Below, in pieces: positions 1 through 8,110 of a stretch of DNA of 64,000 bases. Location: positions 2,899,226-2,963,225 of the forward strand of contig CP059069.1 in assembly GCA_017798145.1 (NCBI GenBank), read 5' to 3'. A program made the position numbers and the translations under genes. Numbering within the stretch: the first letter of the stretch is position 1; each line of letters starts with the position of its first letter. Source of the stretch: Akkermansiaceae bacterium. Lineage in GTDB: Bacteria; Verrucomicrobiota; Verrucomicrobiia; Verrucomicrobiales; Akkermansiaceae. The notes under the pieces were generated by a model. That model worked only from the letters and a program-made list of their open reading frames with translations, was not told the DNA's origin and did not search any database.

Positions 1-1
1 C

Positions 2-430
2 CGGGACATCCGTTTCATCGGCCTTCACCTGAAGTCCAAGCGCAGCGTCCAGGAATTCGACGAGGCGCTGCTGCGCGTCCAGGAAGCGGGCCATGCCAGG
101 AGGCACATCGATTCCATCCTCGCGGAAAACCCGGATGCGATGCTCGTCGCCTACGGGGATTTCAACGACACCACGCGCAGCCTTTCGACGCGGACGATCT
201 GCGGCGGATATCGCACTCCCGGCTATCTCAGCCCCGTGCACGTGAAGGACAGCCGGGGCGAGACCTGGACGCACCGCTACGCGGTGGAGGACAGCTACAC
301 GAGGATCGACTACGTGACGGTGTCCGCCGCACTCAGGCGGCATGTGAAATCCGCCACCTCCCGCATCATCGACGATGGCCCGTGGGAGGCCGCCTCCGAC
401 CACCGTCCGGTTCTTGTCCGCTTCGAGTGA
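2..430 (+). CDS. Endonuclease/exonuclease/phosphatase family protein, C-terminal part
   Basis: The reading frame is already open at the left edge, so only the last 142 residues are seen. It carries two hallmarks of the endonuclease/exonuclease/phosphatase fold: GDFND, the metal-binding Asn/Asp segment, and a C-terminal SDHRPV motif that supplies the catalytic Asp-His pair, followed directly by the end of the domain. Members hydrolyse phosphodiester bonds in nucleic acids, phosphoinositides or sphingomyelin; the substrate cannot be told from this fragment. The gene converges on the penicillin-binding protein gene with only 1 nt between the two stops and no visible terminator between them. Confidence 0.8.
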   Translation, partial: RDIRFIGLHLKSKRSVQEFDEALLRVQEAGHARRHIDSILAENPDAMLVAYGDFNDTTRSLSTRTICGGYRTPGYLSPVHVKDSRGETWTHRYAVEDSYTRIDYVTVSAALRRHVKSATSRIIDDGPWEAASDHRPVLVRFE

Positions 431-431
431 T

Positions 432-2474
432 TCAATCGCCGATGAAGCCCTCGCTGACCTCCTCGTCCTCGTCGATCGGGATGGCCCGGAGGATTTCATC
501 CGGCTCCCCAAGGATTTCCTCCTCCTCCTCGATGGGGATGGCCTTGAGGACTTCATCGCCCCCGTCTCCCGCTGCCTCATCGCCCTCCGGCACCACGATG
601 ACGGCTTTCATCGGCGGGGCGATGATCTCTTTGATGTCATCCTCAAGCGGCTCGAAGAAGCTCCTCACCATCGGCGCGGCCATGCGCCCGCCGGAAACGG
701 TTTGACCCGGCTTGCCCTCATAGAGGACAGCGAAGGCGTAGCGCGGATTGTCATGCGGCAGGAAGCCGGCGAACCACGCGAGCCGCTGGTTGAGCCGCGG
801 CGGCCCCCACTGGGCGGTGCCGGTCTTCCCCGCGAGGGTCGTGTAGGTGAGGTTTCCGCTTCTGCCGGTGCCATAGCCTTTGCCCACCACATCCCTCATC
901 CCGTCGCGGACGATCGCCACGGCCATCTCGTCCACGCCGAGCCAGTTCCTGCGCTCCGGGGTCATCGCCTTGGTCACGCGCCCGCGGGAATCCTGTATTT
1001 GGCTGACGAGGGAAAGCTTTGGCAGCGCCCCGCCGTTGCCTATCCCCGCCATCATCTGCGCCACCTGCAGGGGCGAGGCGAGCAGGCTGCCCTGGCCGAT
1101 GGACATGTTCGCGGTGTCTCCGTCGAGAATGCGGCGGCCTTCGTTCTTGAGCATCCAGTCATTGGTCGGCACCAGCCCCGGGGTCTCGCCGATGAGCGGC
1201 AGGCCGCTCCTGTCCCCCATGCCAAGCCGCCGCGCCAGCCCGAGGAAAACCCCCGGCCCGGTGTCGATGCCGACCTGGTAGAACCAGGTGTTGCACGACC
1301 GCGCGATCGCCCGCTTCACATCGATGGGCCCTTCCGGGGTTTTCGACCAGTTGCGGAAGGTGTGGTTGCCGATGCGGATCGAGGCGGGGGAATTGACCGT
1401 GGAAAACTCCGTGACCGTTCCGGCGTTGAGCGCCGCGAGGGCGACGACGGGCTTGAAGGCGGATGCGGGAGGATAGGCGGATTGGAAGGCACGCCCGAAG
1501 AGCGGATTGCCCGGCGCCTCTTGCAGCGCGGTGTATGCCTCGGTGCTGATGCCGGGAATGAAGGCGTTTAGGTCAAAGGTGGGCCGCGAGGCCATCACCA
1601 GCACCTCGCCGGTGACGGCGTCGATCACCACGAAGGCTCCGCGCTCGCAGCCCTTGGCGAGGACTTTTTCGGCCAGTTTCTGCCACTTGAGGTTGAGCGT
1701 CGTGACTATGGTGCCGCCAGGTACGGGGCGTTTCGACTGTTCCTCGAGGAGCTTGTTTCCGTTCTCATCGAAGAGCAGGCGCTTGGTGCCGGGCTGGCCG
1801 GAAAGCTCGCGGTCGAAGATTTTCTCAAGCCCGGCGCGCCCCTCGCTTTCCTCCCAGAGCGGCTCATTGTAATTGATCGGGCCGGTGGGAAGCTTGCCGA
1901 CCATGCCGGTGTAGCCGAGGATGTGGGCGGCGAGGCCTTTCTCCGGGTAGATCCTGCGGTAAACAGGATGCAGCACCAGACCGGAAACGAGCCGGGATTC
2001 GATGGCCTTTGCCTCTTCCGCGCCAAGCTGGCTGCTGACGTAGAGCGGGAGCCAGCGGCGGTGGCGGTAGTGATCGTAGAGCTCGTCATCGCTCTTGTTC
2101 GAAAAGCCTTTCACCGCCCCCTCCAATCCGGCGAGGCGGCTGCGCGCCCAATCGACAACGTATTGCCTGTCCACATCCTGGAACTGCTCGAACTGGAGCG
2201 CCACCTGGTAGGCCACCTCGTTCTGCACGATGGGCTCGCCGCTGCGATCCACGATCTGACCCCTGGGGGCGGGGATTTTCAGGGTGATCGTCCTCGCGTC
2301 CTTGCGGGTGAGGATGGATCCCTCGTCGGCGGAACGGGGGCGTCCCGCATCAGCGGGGGTAGCCGCAGGCAGATCCGATTTCACCGGTTCCACGGCGACC
2401 GATTCGAGGTTCTGGGCAGAAACGGAGCAAGCAAACAACAGGCTTGTCATCAGGTGTGCCGTGGCTCCGTGCAT
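432..2474 (-). CDS. mrdA: Class B penicillin-binding protein 2 (peptidoglycan D,D-transpeptidase)
   Basis: Cross-links peptidoglycan during cell elongation. The N-terminal dimerisation domain begins with the PBP2-type PRGQIVDRSG motif. The transpeptidase domain has all three active-site motifs: SAFK (nucleophile Ser, about residue 337), SCN, and KTGT at about residue 548. I start at the ATG at 2474, giving MHGATAHLMTSLLFACSVSA, which resembles a cleavable signal peptide rather than the usual uncleaved membrane anchor; an in-frame TTG at 2516 and an ATG at 2450 are alternatives. The C-terminus is a strongly acidic tail with two related segments, AIPIEEEEEI and AIPIDEDEEV. No mreC or rodA is nearby. 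Family assignment is firm; PBP2 versus another class B PBP is likely but not certain. Confidence 0.88.
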   Translation of the reverse strand: MHGATAHLMTSLLFACSVSAQNLESVAVEPVKSDLPAATPADAGRPRSADEGSILTRKDARTITLKIPAPRGQIVDRSGEPIVQNEVAYQVALQFEQFQDVDRQYVVDWARSRLAGLEGAVKGFSNKSDDELYDHYRHRRWLPLYVSSQLGAEEAKAIESRLVSGLVLHPVYRRIYPEKGLAAHILGYTGMVGKLPTGPINYNEPLWEESEGRAGLEKIFDRELSGQPGTKRLLFDENGNKLLEEQSKRPVPGGTIVTTLNLKWQKLAEKVLAKGCERGAFVVIDAVTGEVLVMASRPTFDLNAFIPGISTEAYTALQEAPGNPLFGRAFQSAYPPASAFKPVVALAALNAGTVTEFSTVNSPASIRIGNHTFRNWSKTPEGPIDVKRAIARSCNTWFYQVGIDTGPGVFLGLARRLGMGDRSGLPLIGETPGLVPTNDWMLKNEGRRILDGDTANMSIGQGSLLASPLQVAQMMAGIGNGGALPKLSLVSQIQDSRGRVTKAMTPERRNWLGVDEMAVAIVRDGMRDVVGKGYGTGRSGNLTYTTLAGKTGTAQWGPPRLNQRLAWFAGFLPHDNPRYAFAVLYEGKPGQTVSGGRMAAPMVRSFFEPLEDDIKEIIAPPMKAVIVVPEGDEAAGDGGDEVLKAIPIEEEEEILGEPDEILRAIPIDEDEEVSEGFIGD

Positions 2475-2600
2475 TCCGGAGCCTATCCGGCGCTCCTTGC
2501 CATGGCAACCTCGCAATGCGCCGGGGACGATTCACCTCCCGGAGGGCGACGGAAGGTTGGGAAGCGCAGATTGCTAAGGATTTGCTGAATGTCGGGAATA

Positions 2601-2628
2601 ATTATTTTCCAGGAAGACCTCGATACAA
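2601..2628 (-). promoter_or_regulatory. Candidate sigma-70-type promoter for the PBP2 gene
   Basis: Read on the minus strand there is a TTGTAT (3 of 6 matches to the -35 consensus), a 16-nt spacer and AATAAT (5 of 6 matches to the -10 consensus), in the AT-rich part of the gap and about 130 nt upstream of the chosen start. The -35 match is weak and this is only a candidate. Confidence 0.25.
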
Positions 2629-2950
2629 GGAGAGTGCGATGGATTTCGCAAGTGACTCATTATCAGTGCCCTGTGATATCATCCGTGAAGACTCGGTGGA
2701 TGAAATCACCTTACGTAATCGCGTAATATGATCAGGAAATATTGAGTTTCAGGGAAATCCAGCCATTTTGGAAACGTGCCTGCGGGCACCCGCTGTCACC
2801 CACGGCGGCAAGACTGTTCACCCCCCACCCCCAACAAACGTGCAAGAGATCGTGAAAACGACCACTCCACCCATCCCCGCCCGGGGATGCCTGGGATTGC
2901 GAAATTGCAAGGGGATCAGGGGAAGCTGCTGATTTCCCCCCGGAAGCACC

Positions 2951-3016
2951 GGAATGACCCCGGATGAGCCTATCTCCCCCCTATGGTTCACCCTCCCCCC
3001 GATCCGGGGTCATTCC
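2951..3016 (-). repeat. Perfect 15-bp inverted repeat downstream of Na/Pi transporter gene
   Basis: GGAATGACCCCGGAT at 2951-2965 and its exact reverse complement at 3002-3016 enclose a 36-nt pyrimidine-rich loop. It lies 30 nt past the stop of the minus-strand transporter gene, so a transcript-end hairpin is the simplest reading. No T-run follows on the minus strand, so it is not a standard intrinsic terminator and may instead protect the 3' end or be an unrelated repeat. Confidence 0.6.
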
Positions 3017-3046
3017 CCTTTCCCGGAGTGCCTGAGGGCCACCCGC

Positions 3047-4813
3047 TCAGTCCGCGCGGATCTCGCGCCGCCCTGCCTGGATGACATTGAGCAAGTGGTT
3101 GGCAATGGCCTCCATGTGGTTGTTCAGGTCGATGAAGATCATTTCCGTCTGCACCGCCGCACCTTCCTGCATCCGCTTCGCCGCTGCCTTGTTGTTGCGC
3201 TTGCGCAGTCGGTCCACCCGTCCCTCGATCTCGTGGGCGCGCTCGTAGGTGGTGCCGTCGATGCCGGTGAGCGAGTTCCTGGCGACATCGAGGAGCATCC
3301 TCACCTGCGCACCGCTGGAAATGAGCTCCTCGTGCTGGATCTCCGAAAAATCCCGGCCCTTCTCATATTTCCTCTGCACCACCTTGACCATGCGGTAGAT
3401 CCGGTCGGTGGCCTCCTCAAGCTCGGCGACGACGCGGAGGCTCGAGGTGATGCGCATGGCGTTTCCCGAGCCGATCTCATGGGTGGAGCACTGGATGAGG
3501 TAGCTGGTGATGTCATGCAGCATGTCATCGCAGGTGTCCTCCATCGCCTTGAGCTCCGCCACTCGGGCCGAAAGGTCTTCCGTCGGCCGGTTGAAAACCT
3601 CCACCATGCCATCGAACATCTCGGAGGTCAGGGCAGCCATCCGCTTGATCGCGCCGTCGGCCTCCGCGAGGCTCAGCTCGCCGATGTCCACGAGGGAGCT
3701 GCCGATGTAGCGGAGCTTGGCCACGGTGCCGGCCTTCCCTTCCTTCACCCACCATGTCACCAGGCGGGCGATCTGCGGGACGAACCACACAAGCAGCAGG
3801 ATGTTGGCGAGGTTGAAGGTGCTGTGGAAAATGGCCGTCGAGAAGGCGATCTCCGAAGATGACATGCTCTTGTTGGCGGAGCGGAGGGCATATGGCAGGT
3901 CATCGGCCAGCGACCACACGAGGGAGGTGAACGGATAGAACAGCGCAAGGCACCATATCACGCCGATGACATTGAAGGAGAAGTGCGCCCGCGCCGCGCG
4001 TTTGGCGTTCGTGTTCGCGCCTGCGGAGGCGAGCCAGGCGGTGACCGTGGTGCCGATGTTCTCGCCGAGCACGATCGCCGCCGAGCACCGGAAGACCCCC
4101 AGCGGATCGACCGCCACATCGCCGAACCAGCCGTTGAGGGCGCAGGTGATGGTGATCGCCATCGCCGCCGATGAGGACTGGACGATCAGGGTAAGGAGTA
4201 TCCCCGCAACCATGAACAGGATCACCGAGCCGAAGCCGTGGCCGCCGAGCATGCTGATGATGTTCTCGATGGAGTGCGCCATGCCCGGATCGGTCTCAAG
4301 CATGGCCTTGAGATCCGGCACGGAATCCTTGAGAAGCCCAAGCCCGAGGAACACCAGGCCGAAGCCGATGGCCGCCTCACCCCAGTTCCTGGCCTTGTCC
4401 TTGCCGATGAAAAAGAGCGGCAGGCCGATACCTATCATCGGCAGCGCGATCTTGGAGACGGCGAACTTCCCGATCAGGGCGACGATCCAGGCCGTGGTTG
4501 TGGTGCCGAGGTTCGCGCCCATGATGACCCCGATCGCCTGGATGAGCGTCAGCAGCCCGGCGTTGACAAAGGAGACCACGAGCACCGTCGAGGCGGAGGA
4601 CGACTGGACCAGTGTGGTCGTCACGAAACCGGTCATGACGCCCCGGAAGCGGGTGCTTGTCATCCCGGAAAGCGCCGCCCGCATCCTGTCCCCCGCGACC
4701 TTCTGCACCCCTTCCGACATGATTTTCATGCCGTAGAGGAAGATGCCGAGGGATCCGAGAACCTGCAGCAGCGCAACGGCGGACGACCAGATGGATATGG
4801 ATGAAAGGAACAT
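3047..4813 (-). CDS. Na/Pi cotransporter family protein with C-terminal PhoU-like domain
   Basis: Predicted sodium-dependent phosphate transporter of the inner membrane (588 residues). The N-terminal half opens with LGIFLYGMKIMSEGVQ and has the two inverted-topology NptA/PNaS repeats, each with the diagnostic QSSSA motif (TTLVQSSSAST and LIVQSSSAAM), separated by hydrophobic helices. The last 200 or so residues are charged and helical like PhoU, as in the bacterial NptA-PhoU fusions that combine transport with regulation. It starts with ATG 101 nt downstream of argF on the same strand, but a terminator lies between them, so it is probably transcribed separately. A substrate other than phosphate cannot be excluded. 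Confidence 0.9.
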   Translation of the reverse strand: MFLSSISIWSSAVALLQVLGSLGIFLYGMKIMSEGVQKVAGDRMRAALSGMTSTRFRGVMTGFVTTTLVQSSSASTVLVVSFVNAGLLTLIQAIGVIMGANLGTTTTAWIVALIGKFAVSKIALPMIGIGLPLFFIGKDKARNWGEAAIGFGLVFLGLGLLKDSVPDLKAMLETDPGMAHSIENIISMLGGHGFGSVILFMVAGILLTLIVQSSSAAMAITITCALNGWFGDVAVDPLGVFRCSAAIVLGENIGTTVTAWLASAGANTNAKRAARAHFSFNVIGVIWCLALFYPFTSLVWSLADDLPYALRSANKSMSSSEIAFSTAIFHSTFNLANILLLVWFVPQIARLVTWWVKEGKAGTVAKLRYIGSSLVDIGELSLAEADGAIKRMAALTSEMFDGMVEVFNRPTEDLSARVAELKAMEDTCDDMLHDITSYLIQCSTHEIGSGNAMRITSSLRVVAELEEATDRIYRMVKVVQRKYEKGRDFSEIQHEELISSGAQVRMLLDVARNSLTGIDGTTYERAHEIEGRVDRLRKRNNKAAAKRMQEGAAVQTEMIFIDLNNHMEAIANHLLNVIQAGRREIRAD

Positions 4814-4852
4814 TCGTGTGACGAATTCGTCACCATCAGGGGCTTTACGGCG

Positions 4853-4913
4853 AGAAAAAAATCCTAACCGCCCCCGGCCGCAGGCTCAGCCGTCGGTGAG
4901 CCGTACGCCGGGG
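4853..4913 (-). terminator. Intrinsic-type terminator after argF
   Basis: Directly after the argF stop, an outer 7-bp stem (CCCCGGC at 4872-4878 with GCCGGGG at 4907-4913) encloses a 4+4 nt internal loop and an inner 6-bp stem (GGCTCA at 4883-4888 with TGAGCC at 4897-4902). On the minus strand it is followed, about 10 nt later, by a run of seven T (4855-4861). The gap between stem and T-run is longer than in textbook terminators. Confidence 0.6.
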
Positions 4914-4914
4914 A

Positions 4915-5814
4915 TCAACCGCGCGACAGCTCCACCAGCACCGCTTTCTGGGCATGGAGCCGGTTCTCGGCCTGCTGGAAAATCACATCGGCATGGCGTT
5001 CCAGGGTTTCCTCGCTGATTTCCTTGCCCCGGTAGGCGGGCAGGCAATGCAGCACGATGTGGCCTTGCGCCGCGTCGGCAAGGAGGGCGGAATTGAGCTG
5101 GAATCCGGAGAATTCCGCCTCCTTTTCCTTCTGGTCCTCCTGCCCCATGGAGAGCCAGACATCGGTGTTGATCACGTCCGCCCCCTTCACCGCCTCGGCG
5201 GGATCCTCGCTGATATCCACCAGATCGCAGTCCAGCTGCGCGAGGAAATCCGCAGGCGGATGGCAGGACTTCGGCGAGGCCACATGGAGGCGGAAATTGA
5301 GTTTTTTCGCCGCCCACATCCAGGAGCGGGTCATGTTCGAGTAACCATCGCCGATGAAGGCGAAGGTCTTGCCCTCCCAGCCACCCAGCTTTTCCTGCAC
5401 GGTGAGCAGGTCGGCGAGGATCTGGCAGGGATGCTCGTCGTCGGTCAGTGCGTTGATCGTGGGGATGCCGGAAAACTTCGCGAAATCGACAACGTCGGAC
5501 TGCGCGAAGGTGCGGATGATCGCTCCGTGCACCATGCGGCCGAGGACGCGGGCGGTGTCCTTGATCGGCTCGCCCCTGCCGAGCTGGATGTCATTTCCGG
5601 AGAGAAACATCGGGAAGCCGCCCAATTCGCGCACGCCGACCTCGAAGGAGACGCGCGTACGGGTGGATGATTTGGTGAAAATCATCGCCCATGTCTGGCC
5701 TGCCAGTGGCTGGGAGGAATGCCCGCCGCGCTCTGCTTTCAGCCCCGCGGCCTCGTTGACCAGGATCGCGATCTCGGCGGCGCTGAGTTCCTCGATGGAA
5801 AGGAGATGTTTCAT
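4915..5814 (-). CDS. argF: Ornithine carbamoyltransferase
   Basis: Makes citrulline from ornithine and carbamoyl phosphate in arginine biosynthesis, in the cytosol. It has the carbamoyl-phosphate-binding STRTR motif at residues 50-54, HPCQ at 128-131, and HCLPAYRG near residue 260, whose Cys distinguishes ornithine from aspartate carbamoyltransferases. The length of 299 residues is normal for the anabolic enzyme. It lies 12 nt downstream of argD on the same strand and is followed at once by a terminator hairpin, so argD-argF is a two-gene operon. Confidence 0.96.
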   Translation of the reverse strand: MKHLLSIEELSAAEIAILVNEAAGLKAERGGHSSQPLAGQTWAMIFTKSSTRTRVSFEVGVRELGGFPMFLSGNDIQLGRGEPIKDTARVLGRMVHGAIIRTFAQSDVVDFAKFSGIPTINALTDDEHPCQILADLLTVQEKLGGWEGKTFAFIGDGYSNMTRSWMWAAKKLNFRLHVASPKSCHPPADFLAQLDCDLVDISEDPAEAVKGADVINTDVWLSMGQEDQKEKEAEFSGFQLNSALLADAAQGHIVLHCLPAYRGKEISEETLERHADVIFQQAENRLHAQKAVLVELSRG

Positions 5815-5826
5815 GGTTCGGTTGGT

Positions 5827-7077
5827 TCAGTATTGGGAAAGCACATCCCTGACGATGGCGAGCGCCTCATCGACTTCCGCATCTGTCACATTGAGCGGCG
5901 GCAGCAGCCGGAAGGTTTCCGGGCCTGCGGGGACGGTGATCAGGCCTTTGGCCATCAAGGACTTGACGAGATTCAGGGCGGCGGTTTCCCCATCCCCGGT
6001 CGGGATGAGTTTCGCATCCAGGCCCACGCCGATAAGCAATCCCAGCCCGCGGACTTCCGTGACCACCGGCAGGTCCCATGAGGTGATTGCGGAGCGGATG
6101 CGCTCGCCCTGGCGAATCGCGTTCCCGGCCAGATCCTTTTCCCGGATTTCCCGGAGCACTTCCAGCGCCGCCGCGCAGACCAGCGGATTGCCCCCATAGG
6201 TCGAGCCATGCGAGCCCGGCCCCATGAGGGAGGAGATCTTTGTGCCTGTTCCATCGGCCGCCCGGTCGCTGAGCCAGAACGCCCCGATGGGCACGCCGCC
6301 GCCCATGCCCTTGGCCCAGGAAATCCCGTCCGGGACGATCTCCGGGGCATTGACCCGCCATGCCATCGCCTCGCCGCAGCGGCCGAAGCCGGCCTGCACC
6401 TCATCGAACATCAGCAGCAGATCGTGCTTTTTGCAGAGTGCATCGAGCGCCGCGAGGAACTCCGCCGAGGCGACATGCACACCGCCCTCGCCCTGCACCG
6501 GCTCTAGCAGGAAGCCGACGGTTTCGTCCCGCACCGCGCTTCCGAGGGCGGCGATGTCGTTGTAAGGCAGATAGCGGAAGCCCGGCAGCATGGGGTCGAA
6601 GCCCTGCTGGATCTTCGCCTGGCCTGTCGCGGCCATGCTTCCGAGCGTCCTGCCGTGGAAGGATTGCTGGAAGGTGATGACCTCGAAACGCGGCTTCCCA
6701 TCGGCCTGCGGCCTGAGATGGCCATAGCGGCGTGCCGACTTGATCAGTCCGTCGTTGGCCTCGGCGCCGGAGTTCGAGAAGAAAATCTTGCCTGGCAGCT
6801 TGATGTGCCCCAGGTTCATCTCCTCGGCAAGAAGGCCTTGGTTTTCGGTGAGATACAGGTTGGAGACATGCATCAGCCTGCCTGCCTGGTCGCGGATCGC
6901 ACCGACGATGCGCGGATGGCAATGACCCAGCGAGCAGACCGCGATGCCCATGCAGAAATCGAGATATCCGCGCCCCTTGTCATCGCGGACACGCGCTCCC
7001 TGCCCCTCGACAAGCGTCAGCGGGAAGCGCCCGTAGGTGGCCATGACATGTTCGTTGAAAAGCTCGGTTGTGTTCAT
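5827..7077 (-). CDS. argD: Acetylornithine aminotransferase
   Basis: PLP enzyme of class-III aminotransferases that forms N-acetylornithine from N-acetylglutamate semialdehyde. Visible are SGAEAND (103-109), which binds the PLP phosphate, DEVQAGFGR (225-233) and the Schiff-base lysine K256 in SWAKGMGGG. Its 416 residues fit the family. It is the first gene of the argD-argF operon; the 5' region is shared with the divergent Mpv17-like gene. A bifunctional role as succinyldiaminopimelate aminotransferase is known for the family and is possible here. Confidence 0.94.
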   Translation of the reverse strand: MNTTELFNEHVMATYGRFPLTLVEGQGARVRDDKGRGYLDFCMGIAVCSLGHCHPRIVGAIRDQAGRLMHVSNLYLTENQGLLAEEMNLGHIKLPGKIFFSNSGAEANDGLIKSARRYGHLRPQADGKPRFEVITFQQSFHGRTLGSMAATGQAKIQQGFDPMLPGFRYLPYNDIAALGSAVRDETVGFLLEPVQGEGGVHVASAEFLAALDALCKKHDLLLMFDEVQAGFGRCGEAMAWRVNAPEIVPDGISWAKGMGGGVPIGAFWLSDRAADGTGTKISSLMGPGSHGSTYGGNPLVCAAALEVLREIREKDLAGNAIRQGERIRSAITSWDLPVVTEVRGLGLLIGVGLDAKLIPTGDGETAALNLVKSLMAKGLITVPAGPETFRLLPPLNVTDAEVDEALAIVRDVLSQY

Positions 7078-7302
7078 TGCTGGTCCCGGGTTTCCACCGG
7101 AAAGGGGCGGAGACTAGCGGTGATGGGCAAAATAGCAAACCACTTTCGCTGCGGGTGACTGCGGGCAAAATCGCCCCCTCCGGGGGCTCGTTGCCGCGAC
7201 CGCAACGGAAACCATCGTTCGGGATTGCGGTGGCGCGGGTTTGTCACCAGCTTCTGCGGCATGCTTGAAAGCCGGGATGCAGCGAAAAGGGAAGCCCCAT
7301 GG

Positions 7303-7980
7303 ATGGCTGGGCTGCACGCCGCGCGCGCCAACCTGCTCCCCGGCCTCATCCTCCAGGGCATCATGCTCGGCCTGCTGATCGCCTACTACTTCTACCCGCC
7401 GACCACCCGCTGGCTCAACCTGCTCGCCGCGCTCAAGGGCGAGTGGGGCTACGCCTACTCCGCCATCGCCTCGGTCATCGCCGGCGCACTGATCCCGGAA
7501 ACCATGCGCGTCCTCGTCCTCCAGAAAGGCCGGGCGCTCCGCGCAAACGCCGCCAACCTCGTTTTCACCATCCCCTTCTGGTGCATGATGGGTCTCATCG
7601 TCGATGCGTTCTACCGGGGCCAGGCGCTCGTCTTCGGCGCGCAGCCCAGCTTCCGGGTGGTCGCCGCTAAAGCCCTTGTCGATCAGCTCCTCTACGCCCC
7701 CTTCGTTTCCGTGCCTTTGACCTGCTGGCTCTATGATTGGAAAAACTCCGGCTACCGCCTCCACGGTTTGCGGCGCTTCTTCTCGGCCGCATACTGCCGG
7801 GATGTGATGGTTCCCGTGCTCTTTGCGAACTGGAGCGTGTGGATCCCCGTCGTCTGCATCCTCTACTCGCTGCCCTCTCTCCTTCAGATCCCTCTTTTCG
7901 CACTTGCGGTTTCTCTCTGGGTCATCATCTACACTTGGATCAGCGAGCAGCGCACGCCGGCGCGGTCGCCCCTTCCCTGA
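7303..7980 (+). CDS. Mpv17/PMP22-like integral membrane protein
   Basis: About 225 residues with four hydrophobic segments. Several positions match the Mpv17/PMP22 family, otherwise best known from peroxisomal and mitochondrial membranes: a KALVDQLLYAP segment resembling the family's K-x3-DQ-x3-AP, and a closing NWSVWIPV...YSLPSLLQIPLF block like the family's NWKIWPPVQ...VP signature. Function in bacteria is unknown; eukaryotic members form or regulate small-solute channels. I chose the ATG at 7303 because AAAGGGAAG sits 8 nt before it; ATG at 7261 and TTG at 7225 are in frame too. Divergent from argD. Family assignment rests on motif memory, not a search. Confidence 0.62.
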   Translation: MAGLHAARANLLPGLILQGIMLGLLIAYYFYPPTTRWLNLLAALKGEWGYAYSAIASVIAGALIPETMRVLVLQKGRALRANAANLVFTIPFWCMMGLIVDAFYRGQALVFGAQPSFRVVAAKALVDQLLYAPFVSVPLTCWLYDWKNSGYRLHGLRRFFSAAYCRDVMVPVLFANWSVWIPVVCILYSLPSLLQIPLFALAVSLWVIIYTWISEQRTPARSPLP

Positions 7981-8110
7981 CGCAAATCAACGAGATTCAT
8001 CCGCATTTCCACCGTCAAATGTAACCCCGCAGCGAAAGAAATTGCGCCAAGCCCATGTAGTTCCCACGCTGCCCATACATACTTCGCATTCCCCACCCCT
8101 TATTTCCGCA

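Larger units (their letters stand above)
2475..3046. other. Long intergenic region between PBP2 and Na/Pi transporter genes
   Basis: This is the longest stretch without a convincing gene. Short open frames here have no recognisable protein signature. The part next to the PBP2 gene (about 2590-2760) is clearly more AT-rich than its surroundings and probably holds that gene's promoter. The part next to the transporter gene contains a perfect 15-bp inverted repeat. The middle (about 2770-2940) is C-rich on this strand and shows nothing I can name. Confidence 0.5.

Noticed and set aside
2776-2967. Small plus-strand frame in the long intergenic gap
   Set aside because: Composition follows the C-rich DNA, with no start signal and no recognisable protein pattern.
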